IMG/VR virus record: IMGVR_UViG_3300010883_000558
Location: 1-22,329 of that record
Source: a virus
Reading direction: 5' to 3' (one strand)
Length of the DNA: 22,329 nt
Of this stretch, positions 14,698 to 21,426 are shown one piece after another. How positions within the stretch are numbered: the stretch's first letter is position 1; each line of letters opens with the position of its first letter. The translations under genes were made by a program, and so were the position numbers. The notes beneath the pieces are model-generated. The model made no database searches and was not told where the DNA came from. It saw only the letters and a list, made by a program, of their open reading frames with translations.

Positions 14698-14705
14698 TAT
14701 ATTTG
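14698..14705 (+). promoter_or_regulatory. Likely early promoter -7 element (TATATTTG)
   Basis: TATATTTG is an exact match to TAnnTTTG and lies 33 nt before the amidoligase ATG, leaving a short A-rich leader. No convincing TTG lies at the usual distance upstream, so phage factors may help. Its position just after the orphan terminator and before the first gene of the new block makes it the best promoter candidate in the window. Confidence 0.45.
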
Positions 14706-14738
14706 GACCATAATCAAACAAACAAAAAAATTATTATT

Positions 14739-15674
14739 ATGAACACAATCAAACAAAAATCAAACAGAACTTTCGGAGTAGAGGTAGAATTTCACGGAAG
14801 TAATTTAACTACAGTAGCAAGTAAATTAAGTGAAACGGGTATCTTAGTAGTTGCTGAGGGATACAATCACACAACAAGAGGACATTGGAAAGTTGTACCG
14901 GATGGTTCTTGCTCTTTTGAGTTAGTGTCTCCAATTTTAAAAGGACAGGATGGAATGAATCAAACTGTAACTTTATTGGATGCGTTATCTAACATCAGAG
15001 GAGTAAGAGTAGACAAACAATGTGGTGTTCATGTTCATGTTGGTGTACCGGATGCTACAGGTAAAAAAGTTGCTAATTTAGTAAAGTACTTCGGAGTAAA
15101 CGAACATATCATTGATATGGTGTTATCTCCATCAAGAAGAGATTCAAAGAATACATACTGTAAGAGTGTATTTGAGGGTGTTCAATCAAGAAATACAGGA
15201 AGATATACTGATAATGGAATGGATGTGTTAGAAACGAGTAAAACGAAGTTATTTAACGAATGTAATAAAATAGTAAAAAGAGATGAGTTGAATGGTTATG
15301 GTGTAGCTTCTACAATTTCAGACTTATGTAGTCTTATTGGAAGAAACAATGGTTGTGATAGATACTCAAAATTAAATTTAGCTTCATACAGAAAATACAG
15401 AACAATTGAATACAGATGTTTCAATGGGAGTTTAGATTCTCAAAAAATTGGACATTGGATTAACTTCTGTTGTGCTACTGTTGATAAAACTTTCGGAATG
15501 AAACAAGTTAAGAATAGAGTGATGGATGATTCAAGATTGGCTTTCGCTCAAGTATTCGGAAAACAAGTTGGAAGAAAGACATTGAAATTCATGGGAGAAA
15601 GAGCTGAGAATTTTGGATTACTTTCTAACGCTGAGGATATGTTTAACTTCTCTACAAGAAACGGAACGGTATAA
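14739..15674 (+). CDS. Amidoligase (glutamine-synthetase-like COOH-NH2 ligase)
   Basis: From ATG 14739 the protein has 311 residues; an in-frame TTG at 14703 would fall inside the promoter-like motif and is rejected. Motifs fit the Amidoligase_2 family: FGVEVEF (residues 12-18, E15 and E17 as presumed ATP/metal ligands), W50 to D55-G56-S57 and E61 in 'WKVVPDGSCSFELVSPIL', CGVHVHV (95-101), and RTIEYRCFNGSLD (221-233). The family is predicted to form amide or isopeptide bonds using ATP. The substrate is unknown. A class II glutamine amidotransferase with a closely similar leader follows, and an AIG2-like gamma-glutamylcyclotransferase lies downstream, pointing to a gamma-glutamyl or amide modification pathway. 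The family assignment is strong; the pathway is inference. Confidence 0.85.
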   Translation: MNTIKQKSNRTFGVEVEFHGSNLTTVASKLSETGILVVAEGYNHTTRGHWKVVPDGSCSFELVSPILKGQDGMNQTVTLLDALSNIRGVRVDKQCGVHVHVGVPDATGKKVANLVKYFGVNEHIIDMVLSPSRRDSKNTYCKSVFEGVQSRNTGRYTDNGMDVLETSKTKLFNECNKIVKRDELNGYGVASTISDLCSLIGRNNGCDRYSKLNLASYRKYRTIEYRCFNGSLDSQKIGHWINFCCATVDKTFGMKQVKNRVMDDSRLAFAQVFGKQVGRKTLKFMGERAENFGLLSNAEDMFNFSTRNGTV

Positions 15675-15697
15675 AAGATGTTTGTTTGTTCCACTTG

Positions 15698-15719
15698 CCT
15701 CTCATAGAAATATGAGGGG
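15698..15719 (+). terminator. Hairpin between amidoligase and amidotransferase genes
   Basis: CCTCTCAT (15698-15705) pairs with ATGAGGGG (15712-15719) around AGAAAT, with one wobble, followed by TTTTC. It looks like a partial terminator or an RNA processing/stability element that would set the ratio of the two enzymes. Confidence 0.5.
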
Positions 15720-15769
15720 TTTTCGTGGTAGAGGATATTCTCTAACAAACAAAAACAAAAACAAAAATT

Positions 15770-16711
15770 ATGTGTGGATTAATTGGTTACAACGGAAAAG
15801 ATGGACAAAAAGCAAACCCTGAAATATTGAGGAAATTAATGAAAGCAAACGATTCAAGAGGAGGTCATTCAACAGGATACTTTGATGGAACTTCAATGAA
15901 TAAAGTATTAGGTAAAAGTGATACATTACCAATGCCGAATGATACTGATATGTTTATCGGTCATACTCGTTATGCTACTCACGGGAAAAAGAGTGTTGCA
16001 AATCAACATCCTTTTCAGTATGGAAATGTTGTGGGTGCTCATAATGGAGTGGTTCATAATTATAGAGAAGTCGGAGAGAAATTTGGTATTGAAGAAACTG
16101 AGGTTGATTCACAAATGATATTTGAACTTCTAAGTAAAAAAGGAAGATTAGATTCATTAGGAAAATTCACGGGAGCATTAGCTACATTGTTTACGATGGA
16201 TGATAAGTATTACACTTATAGAAAAACGAACCCGTTATGGGTGGGGAGAGATAAAAAAGGAGGAGTTTATTTTTCTTCATTAAGAGATGTGATGATTAAA
16301 GAATGTAAATTGGATAATGTTTTTCAATTGAAAGAGGGTAGAGTTTATGTGTGGGAGAATGGACAGGTAATAGCAAAATATGATATTGAGCATGACCCTA
16401 TTGCTGAAAAGTATCGTGTACAGAAAAAACAATGGTTTGAGTATGGTAATGCCAATTACGAAAGTAAACCTCTTAGAACGTATAAAAAGGGTGTTTACAG
16501 CGGTATAACTGATTCGTTTGATAACTCAAGTAAGTTTGTTGATTCTAATGAACTCAATTTATATTTAGATTCAACTGATGAGGATAGAATAAATGCTGAT
16601 GTTGATATTACTAATTATGAGCTAACAGATAATCAAGACCAAATGAATCTATTTTCAAGATGTCAATGTCAAGAAACTAGTGCGGACTTGTGTTGGTGTT
16701 ATACTGATTAA
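15770..16711 (+). CDS. Class II glutamine amidotransferase
   Basis: 313 residues starting MCGLIGYNG, so Cys2 becomes the N-terminal nucleophile once Met is removed. The other Ntn-hydrolase glutaminase residues are present: SRGGHSTG (29-36), GHTRYATHG (64-72), NQHPF (79-82), HNGVVHNY (91-98) and EVDSQ (111-115, D113). These match GlmS/PurF-type glutaminase domains, which release ammonia from glutamine. No synthase, isomerase or phosphoribosyl domain follows. The C-terminal third is novel and ends with a cysteine cluster CxC-x7-CxC (C298, C300, C308, C310). It probably supplies ammonia to, or transfers glutamine groups with, the amidoligase encoded just before. The leader ends ACAAAAATT before ATG. 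Confidence 0.87.
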   Translation: MCGLIGYNGKDGQKANPEILRKLMKANDSRGGHSTGYFDGTSMNKVLGKSDTLPMPNDTDMFIGHTRYATHGKKSVANQHPFQYGNVVGAHNGVVHNYREVGEKFGIEETEVDSQMIFELLSKKGRLDSLGKFTGALATLFTMDDKYYTYRKTNPLWVGRDKKGGVYFSSLRDVMIKECKLDNVFQLKEGRVYVWENGQVIAKYDIEHDPIAEKYRVQKKQWFEYGNANYESKPLRTYKKGVYSGITDSFDNSSKFVDSNELNLYLDSTDEDRINADVDITNYELTDNQDQMNLFSRCQCQETSADLCWCYTD

Positions 16712-16727
16712 TCCTGTTCTTTGGAAA

Positions 16728-17018
16728 ATGAAATTAGAAACAACATATAAATGGGAGTGTCTGTATAAGATGGAGGGAACGATGTTTTCTTCTGAGGATT
16801 ATACCGACCTAGTTTCTCAAATGAGAAAACTCCCTTTCGACCAACCTCAAACAAATAGAAAACACAGACAGATGACAAAGAAGTCATTTTATGAATGGGA
16901 CAAAACTATATTAAATGATACAGATGATAAATCGTTTGTACTGAGTTTGATTGAATGTGGATATCTCAAAGTACTGTCATGTAATAGAAAACCCCTCACA
17001 ACGAGGGAAAACAATTAA
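16728..17018 (+). CDS. Hypothetical protein (96 aa)
   Basis: ATG at 16728 is preferred over a GTG at 16680, which would overlap the amidotransferase gene by 32 nt. The protein has an early beta-like part (TYKWECLYKMEGTMFSSEDY), a basic middle (RKHRQMTKKSF) and a hydrophobic segment near the end (FVLSLIECGYLKVLS). I do not recognise a family. A small hairpin, CCCTC-ACAAC-GAGGG (16993-17007), spans its last codons. It lies in the accessory block directly after the amidotransferase gene. Confidence 0.6.
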   Translation: MKLETTYKWECLYKMEGTMFSSEDYTDLVSQMRKLPFDQPQTNRKHRQMTKKSFYEWDKTILNDTDDKSFVLSLIECGYLKVLSCNRKPLTTRENN

Positions 17019-17036
17019 TAACTTAAATTTAAAACT

Positions 17037-17189
17037 ATGTCGTATATCGTAAAGACCAAAGAAGCAAAAAAACTTATAACTGAAAGAAGTTGGGAGTGGT
17101 ATAAGAAAGAAATTCAAAGATTAAAAGATTTAGATAATCAAATTACTAACAGAGTGAGGGCTACTTACTCAATTAAAAAAACAAAATAA
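17037..17189 (+). CDS. Small basic helical protein (50 aa)
   Basis: ATG at 17037 follows an A/T-rich leader (AAATTTAAAACT); the TAA shares one base with the next ATG (TAATG). The 50 residues are rich in Lys, Arg and Glu with a probable helix TERSWEWYKKEIQRLKDLDN. No family is recognised. Tight spacing, leader and end overlap support a real gene. Confidence 0.55.
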   Translation: MSYIVKTKEAKKLITERSWEWYKKEIQRLKDLDNQITNRVRATYSIKKTK

Positions 17190-17482
17190 TGTCAGAAGAA
17201 AATAATACATTTGAAGTACAAGAAATTCATACAACGATAAAAGAATATAATCACTCAGACTTGCCTGTGTATTTCAAATGGGAGAGTGGTTCTAAACCTT
17301 GGTATCATAGAGTGAGATTAGTGGAGGGAAAGATAATTTCTGATGTACTAAAAGAAACATATGATGGATGGGAGTATACTTATTCAACTATTACCTCAGC
17401 TTTTTCATCATTGAATACACCGATTGATGAAGATGAATGGAGGAATGTGATGCATAACTTTCAAATACAATTAAAAAAATGA
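17189..17482 (+). CDS. Hypothetical protein (97 aa)
   Basis: Starts on the final base of the preceding stop and overlaps the next gene by four bases (ATGA). The sequence has PVYFKWESGSKPWYHRVRLVEGKIISDV, a beta-type segment, and a WEYTYSTITSAFSSL helical part. No family is recognised. Translational coupling on both sides supports the call. Confidence 0.65.
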   Translation: MSEENNTFEVQEIHTTIKEYNHSDLPVYFKWESGSKPWYHRVRLVEGKIISDVLKETYDGWEYTYSTITSAFSSLNTPIDEDEWRNVMHNFQIQLKK

Positions 17483-17754
17483 GTGTAAGTAATTGTTGTG
17501 GTAAAACATACGAGGAAGAAGTAAATACCTGTGCCGAATGTGGTTCTTTTGAAATAGGAGAAAAATGGAGAGGAGATGAGGGGTGGACAATATGTGATGA
17601 TTGTCAAGCAGTTGAACAAGGATATACAGAAGTATGTGTTTGTGAAAAGTGTGGGGACATTTGTGAGCCTGAAGATGAGTCTGAATATCATGAAAGAATG
17701 AGGGAAAATTATCTCGAAGATAAAGGAGATGCTAAAAGAAAATACAATGAATAG
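17479..17754 (+). CDS. Zinc-ribbon-like protein (91 aa)
   Basis: Ten cysteines in 91 residues: C6-C7, C18xxC21, C39xxC42, C53, C55xxC58 and C62. The pairs CAEC, CDDC and CEKC are typical knuckles of zinc ribbons, so two metal sites are likely. The remainder is acidic and ends in a charged helix. Such small proteins bind nucleic acids or other proteins. The exact target is unknown. The start overlaps the previous stop (ATGA). Confidence 0.72.
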   Translation: MSVSNCCGKTYEEEVNTCAECGSFEIGEKWRGDEGWTICDDCQAVEQGYTEVCVCEKCGDICEPEDESEYHERMRENYLEDKGDAKRKYNE

Positions 17755-17798
17755 GAAAAGCCGAACTCCTTAACAGAGGCAAATTTAAAACAAAAATT

Positions 17799-18008
17799 AT
17801 GAGTATAGATGCAATGAAAATGTTTATGGCGATGGGAGATTTAACCAGCCAAAACCAAACACGAGAAGAGAAGTTAAAATTTCAAGAGAGGATAGTGTTC
17901 GCTACGATGAGAGCTAATATCCCTGAATGGCAACCGCCATCGGATTGGAATGACTTATCAGTTGAAGTAAAAGAAGAAAGAATTAAACTATTAAAAACAA
18001 TTAAATAA
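17799..18008 (+). CDS. Hypothetical protein (69 aa)
   Basis: The leader AAATTTAAAACAAAAATT before ATG 17799 matches leaders of several neighbours and supports the start. The protein begins with a Met-rich helix, then a segment ANIPEWQPPSDWNDLSVEVKEERIKLLKTIK. It is probably all-helical. No family is recognised. It lies just before the SSB-like gene and may belong to the replication set. Confidence 0.6.
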   Translation: MSIDAMKMFMAMGDLTSQNQTREEKLKFQERIVFATMRANIPEWQPPSDWNDLSVEVKEERIKLLKTIK

Positions 18009-18014
18009 AAAATT

Positions 18015-18653
18015 ATGAAAGGAATTATCGTGAGTGAAAACTCAAAAACTAAAAGAGAAATTGTTCCGAGTGGAACACATATCGTAAGATGTTATTCAAT
18101 GATACATATCGGTGCGGTTGAATGGGAGTATCAAGGAGAATCAAAAGTAAGTAATAAAGTACGGTTGACATTTGAATTGCCTAACGAAATGAGGGACTTC
18201 GGTGGAGAACAGAAACCGATGGTAATAAGTAAGGAGTATACATTATCACTTCATGAGAAAAGTAATCTGAGGAAAGATTTAGAATCATGGAGGGGGGCTA
18301 CTTTTTCAACTGAAGATATGAGAGGTTTTGATATCACACAATTATTAGGAAAAGAATGTATGTTATCTATAATACACAAGACAGGAATGTCCGGTAATGA
18401 TTACGCAATGATTGGAAATATTTCAGCATTAGGAAAAGGAATGGAATGTGGAGAACAATTTAATCCTAACTTCATTTTTAATTATACAGATAATTTTGAT
18501 GAGGAATGGTTAGAGGTTCAACCTCAATGGATACAAGACCAAATCAAAGGAACGGAGGACTATCAAAGTAAAATGAATCAAAAGAAGTTTAACAAAGAAT
18601 CATATGATGAATCATTTGGAAGTTTATTAGATAAAACAGATACACCGTTCTAA
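18015..18653 (+). CDS. Single-strand DNA-binding-like protein
   Basis: 212 residues. The first 160 residues look like an OB-fold phage protein: 'GTHIVRCYSMIHIGAVEWEY', 'NKVRLTFELP', 'VISKEYTLSLHEKSNLRKDLESWRG', 'FDITQLLGKECMLSIIHKT'. The protein ends with a charged low-complexity region and the tip LLDKTDTPF. An acidic tail ending in Pro-Phe is the partner-docking tip of SSB proteins. It sits next to DnaA-domain-like and initiator-like genes. I favour SSB or a recombination partner. The tip is less acidic than in E. coli SSB. It shares one base (TAATG) with the next gene. Confidence 0.65.
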   Translation: MKGIIVSENSKTKREIVPSGTHIVRCYSMIHIGAVEWEYQGESKVSNKVRLTFELPNEMRDFGGEQKPMVISKEYTLSLHEKSNLRKDLESWRGATFSTEDMRGFDITQLLGKECMLSIIHKTGMSGNDYAMIGNISALGKGMECGEQFNPNFIFNYTDNFDEEWLEVQPQWIQDQIKGTEDYQSKMNQKKFNKESYDESFGSLLDKTDTPF

Positions 18654-19045
18654 TGGAAAAAACAATATTAAGAGCAAAAATATTATTGTCTGAGCTATTT
18701 GATATTAATCTCAATCACTTTGAAAAACATACTACACGAGCAACGAAAGTAATTGAAGCTAGAAGATTTTTAGTTTATTTTCTTAAACAGGAATTGAATC
18801 TAACTTACTCAAAGATAATTGAAATCGTACCAGCTATTACAAATCATGCTACTGCAATCCATCATTACAAAAAATTAAAGGGGTTTCTAAATGTGGAAGC
18901 CCCTACATTAAGATTGTATGAAGAATTTAAAAATACTTTATTGAATTGTGATAATGTTCCAATGATTGAGAGAGAAATATTAGATGTGAAGAATGATATA
19001 AAATTAAAACGAATACAAATTAAACAATTAAAAAACTTACTATGA
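18653..19045 (+). CDS. Stand-alone DnaA domain-IV-like DNA-binding protein
   Basis: 130 residues. Residues about 30-80 follow DnaA domain IV: VIEARRFLVYFLKQELNLTYSKIIEIVP, then TNHATAIHHYKKL, which aligns with the DnaA signature R/N-H-(S/T)-T-(V)-(L/I)-H-x-x-x-K. The AAA+ ATPase domain is absent and the first 30 residues are too short to hold one. A coiled-coil-like tail (about 95-130) may dimerise it. It could bind DnaA boxes or the repeat arrays. The next gene overlaps by four bases (ATGA). Confidence 0.72.
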   Translation: MEKTILRAKILLSELFDINLNHFEKHTTRATKVIEARRFLVYFLKQELNLTYSKIIEIVPAITNHATAIHHYKKLKGFLNVEAPTLRLYEEFKNTLLNCDNVPMIEREILDVKNDIKLKRIQIKQLKNLL

Positions 19046-19278
19046 TATTAATAAACGATGTAGAGTGTCATACTCAAAGAGAAGTGGTGTTAGAACACCT
19101 TAAAACAGGTCAGCAGATATGTCAGGATGATGCTTACAAACTATGTGGTTCACAAAGACTTGCTGTGATTATTTATAATTTAAGAAAAGAGGGATACGAT
19201 ATTTGTAATATGAATCAAAAAGGAAAGAACCGATTTGGTAATAATACTAATTTTGTGAAATACAAATTAAATGGATAG
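19042..19278 (+). CDS. Small winged-helix/HTH protein (HTH_39-like)
   Basis: 78 residues: 'QREVVLEHLKTGQQICQDDAYKLCGSQRLAVIIYNLRKEGYDICNMN' is the typical phage HTH_39 pattern, with a recognition helix around SQRLAVIIYNLRKEGY followed by a small wing. Overlaps both neighbours by 4-8 nt. A DNA-binding role in replication or early regulation is likely. Confidence 0.72.
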   Translation: MILINDVECHTQREVVLEHLKTGQQICQDDAYKLCGSQRLAVIIYNLRKEGYDICNMNQKGKNRFGNNTNFVKYKLNG

Positions 19279-19921
19279 TCCTAACTATTATGCAATCATC
19301 CCAGCAGAAGTGCGGTACTCAGATATCAATCCGAGTGCTAAACTTCTGTACGGAGAATTGACAGCTTTATCTCACAAAGAGGGATATTGCTTTGCTTCTA
19401 ATAATTACTTTTCTGAATTGTATGGAGTTTCAAAGAATACAATTTCGTTATGGATTAAAGCGTTGAATGAAATAGGGTTTGTTAATATAGAAATGAAATA
19501 TAAAAACAAACAAATTATTGAGAGGAGAATATACCTCAACAAATTAAATGGGGGTATCACTAAAAAGAATGAGAGGGGTATCATCAAAAAGGTGGAGGAT
19601 AATATTACAAGTATTAATATTACAAGTTCTATTAATAATAGAAAACTTTTATTTGAGGAATTAGTTTTTCAAGTTGATGATGTTTCAAATGATATCAAAA
19701 AAGAATTTCTAAATTATTGGACTGAACCAAATCAATCAAAAACCAAAATGAGATTTGAGCTTGAGCGAACCTGGGACTTAAATAGAAGATTGAAAAGATG
19801 GGTTTCTAATTCTAAGAATTGGAATAAATCTCCTCAAAATTCAAAGGTCAAACAGAGTTTAAATTCACATCAAAAAGCTAAGGAAATGATACGACAAATG
19901 AATAATAATACTAATAACTAG
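19271..19921 (+). CDS. Replication initiator-like winged-helix protein (HTH_36 type)
   Basis: 216 residues. The N-terminal 75 residues, YYAIIPAEVRYSDINPSAKLLYGELTALSHKEG then SNNYFSELYGVSKNTISLWIKALNEIGFV, form a HTH_36/replication-protein winged helix. A variable linker follows. The end has FLNYWTEPNQSKTKMRFELERTWDLNRRLKRWV, the DnaD-like C-terminal pattern of phage replication proteins. It probably recognises the origin and loads the helicase; no helicase gene is visible in the window. It overlaps the preceding gene by 8 nt. Confidence 0.75.
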   Translation: MDSPNYYAIIPAEVRYSDINPSAKLLYGELTALSHKEGYCFASNNYFSELYGVSKNTISLWIKALNEIGFVNIEMKYKNKQIIERRIYLNKLNGGITKKNERGIIKKVEDNITSINITSSINNRKLLFEELVFQVDDVSNDIKKEFLNYWTEPNQSKTKMRFELERTWDLNRRLKRWVSNSKNWNKSPQNSKVKQSLNSHQKAKEMIRQMNNNTNN

Positions 19922-19929
19922 AATCAAAC

Positions 19930-19968
19930 CTAAGTGTGTTTTACTTCGTTCTAAACGACTCACACTAG
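19930..19968. promoter_or_regulatory. Imperfect stem-loop with shared TCTAAACGA motif
   Basis: CTAAGTGTG (19930-19938) pairs with CACACTAG (19961-19968) with one bulged A. The loop contains TCGTT-CTA-AACGA, a second inner dyad. The segment 19936-19959 matches 2371-2394 at 18 of 24 positions. It lies in the 80-nt gap before the gene at 20002 and may be an operator, partial terminator or processing site. Confidence 0.5.
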
Positions 19969-20001
19969 ATTGGGGTATGGTTGCATCTAAAATAAAAGAT
20001 A

Positions 20002-20397
20002 ATGAATTTACTAGGTATAAAGATAAAAGATATTGAGATAGAAAAAGTTAGAGAGTTTGCTGTTGATTTGCTCTCAAAATCATATATGGAATTAGGTCAA
20101 AGACCTAACGAAGAGGACATTGTAATGTTCGCAGTAATCTTAGCAGAAGATTTGAAAGAGGACTTTCCGAATTTAGAATTGGAAGACATCCGTCAGAGTT
20201 TCAGACAAGGAATTAGAAACAGTGAGAAATTTCATATGACAGTCAAAACATATTATCATTGGATTAAATCTCACAGACAAATAATTTGGGATAACGAATC
20301 AAAAGAGCCAGAAAGAAAAGATAAACGGCTCAAGTATAGAAGTCGCAATGGAACAGGATTAAAGAAATTGAATATTAATAAAAATAGATTGAAATAA
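20002..20397 (+). CDS. Conserved-type phage protein of unknown function (131 aa)
   Basis: The helical core FAVILAEDLKEDFPNLELEDIRQSFRQGIRNSEKFHMTVKTYYHWIKSHRQIIW resembles a protein type often seen in the replication region of Bacteroidota phages, with no assigned role. A lysine/arginine-rich tail (residues about 95-131) could bind nucleic acid. It has its own short upstream region with a stem-loop. Confidence 0.7.
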   Translation: MNLLGIKIKDIEIEKVREFAVDLLSKSYMELGQRPNEEDIVMFAVILAEDLKEDFPNLELEDIRQSFRQGIRNSEKFHMTVKTYYHWIKSHRQIIWDNESKEPERKDKRLKYRSRNGTGLKKLNINKNRLK

Positions 20398-20399
20398 AT

Positions 20400-20618
20400 A
20401 TGGAGGGTTATAATGAAGACACGAGAGAGTATCATAATTTTGCAATGATGTTTGGTTGGGGTATGTCTCCTGTCAGTAAACAAGCATCATACTATGGCAA
20501 GAAGATATATCCAACAACAAAGAAATATTACTATCCTGATAAAAGGACAAAAAAGTATGGAGCTCAAAGAGTTGAGCTATTAAAGAATGGTAAAACAAAT
20601 TCAAGAATAAAGAAATGA
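20400..20618 (+). CDS. Hypothetical protein (72 aa)
   Basis: ATG at 20400, two bases after the previous stop. It is Lys/Tyr-rich, with a GWGMSPV motif and a basic C-terminal half (KKYYYPDKRTKKYG). No family is recognised. It overlaps the next gene by four bases (ATGA), supporting translation. Confidence 0.6.
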   Translation: MEGYNEDTREYHNFAMMFGWGMSPVSKQASYYGKKIYPTTKKYYYPDKRTKKYGAQRVELLKNGKTNSRIKK

Positions 20619-20806
20619 ATCCAATAACAAAACTACAAATAATAGTTCGGACTTTGACTGAGGATACTAAAACGAAGCTCACACTCATTAGTATACTGAG
20701 TCGTAATCTAACTATTAAACAGATTGATGAGATATACAATTCAACTCATGTTACTGATAATGAATTTATTAACATTATAAAAAGAAACTATGAAACAGGT
20801 TTATAA
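20615..20806 (+). CDS. Hypothetical helical protein (63 aa)
   Basis: A four-base overlap with the previous gene sets the start. The sequence TKTKLTLISILSRNLTIKQIDEIYNSTHVTDNEFINIIKRNYE is likely all-helical. Its layout could be a small HTH fold, but no signature is clear. Confidence 0.55.
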   Translation: MNPITKLQIIVRTLTEDTKTKLTLISILSRNLTIKQIDEIYNSTHVTDNEFINIIKRNYETGL

Positions 20807-21014
20807 AATGAAACAACATTACTCAACTTTTCATAAATTCTTAAATGAAGAGGGATGGGGTACAATGGATGTTGCTGTAGTATTAGATATATCTGAACCA
20901 ACAGCAAGAAACTATTTCAAAGACCCTACTATTTTGAATGCAAGACATTTCAAAGTATTGATGAATGAATTAGAAGTTGACGCTAATTTTCTAATGGCTG
21001 TGATTTATGGATAG
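20790..21014 (+). CDS. Cro-like helix-turn-helix protein (74 aa)
   Basis: The first start at 20790 overlaps the previous gene by 17 nt; ATG 20808 (68 aa) is an alternative. The core WGTMDVAVVLDISEPTARNYFKDPTILNARHFKVLMNELEVDANFLM reads as an XRE/Cro-type HTH: scaffold helix, 'LDISEPTARNYF' recognition helix and two closing helices. A regulator of early genes is plausible. It is immediately upstream of the AIG2-like gene. Confidence 0.65.
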   Translation: MKQVYKMKQHYSTFHKFLNEEGWGTMDVAVVLDISEPTARNYFKDPTILNARHFKVLMNELEVDANFLMAVIYG

Positions 21015-21031
21015 GTGGTTGAAAAAATTAG

Positions 21032-21039
21032 TATCTTTG
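21032..21039 (+). promoter_or_regulatory. Candidate promoter -7 element before the AIG2-like gene
   Basis: TATCTTTG fits TAnnTTTG, followed by an A-rich leader of about 20 nt to ATG 21061. No good -33 TTG is at the proper distance; a TTG 10 nt upstream is too close. Suggests the AIG2-like gene may also be transcribed on its own. Confidence 0.35.
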
Positions 21040-21060
21040 GAAAAACAAAATAATAAAACT

Positions 21061-21426
21061 ATGAAAGTATTTGTGTACGGTACATTAAAAAAAGGGGGGG
21101 GTAATGATATCTTCCTACAAAATTCAAAATATCTAGGTTCGGGATGGACTCATGATAAATACAGATTATTTACTGACGGGAGTTTACCTTATGTAGATAA
21201 AAAAGAATCGAATTATATTAAAGGAGAAGTTTATGATGTTGATGAGTGGACTTTTATGTCATTGGATAATTTAGAGGGACACCCCTATTTTTATCAAAGA
21301 GAAGAAACATGGATTGAAGTTCCTGAGGATGAGGAGATTGTGAAAGATTATTTGTGTTGGATGTATTTTATAAATGAACAACCTACTAGTAAAGTTGTAG
21401 AAATAAAATCGGGAGAATGGAAATAA
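21061..21426 (+). CDS. Gamma-glutamylcyclotransferase-like protein (AIG2/GGACT family)
   Basis: ATG 21061 is chosen over 21007 because the family begins with KVFVYGTLKKGG at its N terminus and the extra 18 residues lack family features. The 121-residue protein has VYGTLKKG (5-12), KGEVYDV (54-60), and LDNLEGHPYFYQRE (68-81) with E72 as the presumed catalytic glutamate. The family cleaves gamma-glutamyl-amine bonds, releasing 5-oxoproline. A G8 run at 21094-21101 after an A7 run is slippage-prone. It may reverse or complete the reaction of the amidoligase/amidotransferase pair. The ligase is 5.4 kb upstream, so the functional link is inference. Confidence 0.82.
   Translation: MKVFVYGTLKKGGGNDIFLQNSKYLGSGWTHDKYRLFTDGSLPYVDKKESNYIKGEVYDVDEWTFMSLDNLEGHPYFYQREETWIEVPEDEEIVKDYLCWMYFINEQPTSKVVEIKSGEWK

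Noticed and set aside
14703-14738. Upstream TTG start for the amidoligase
   Set aside because: It falls in the TATATTTG promoter-like element and adds Asn/Lys/Ile residues from the A-rich leader before the conserved N terminus.
14400-14740. tRNA or riboswitch in the leader of the early block
   Set aside because: The only stable fold is the intrinsic terminator; no cloverleaf or known riboswitch core could be traced by eye.
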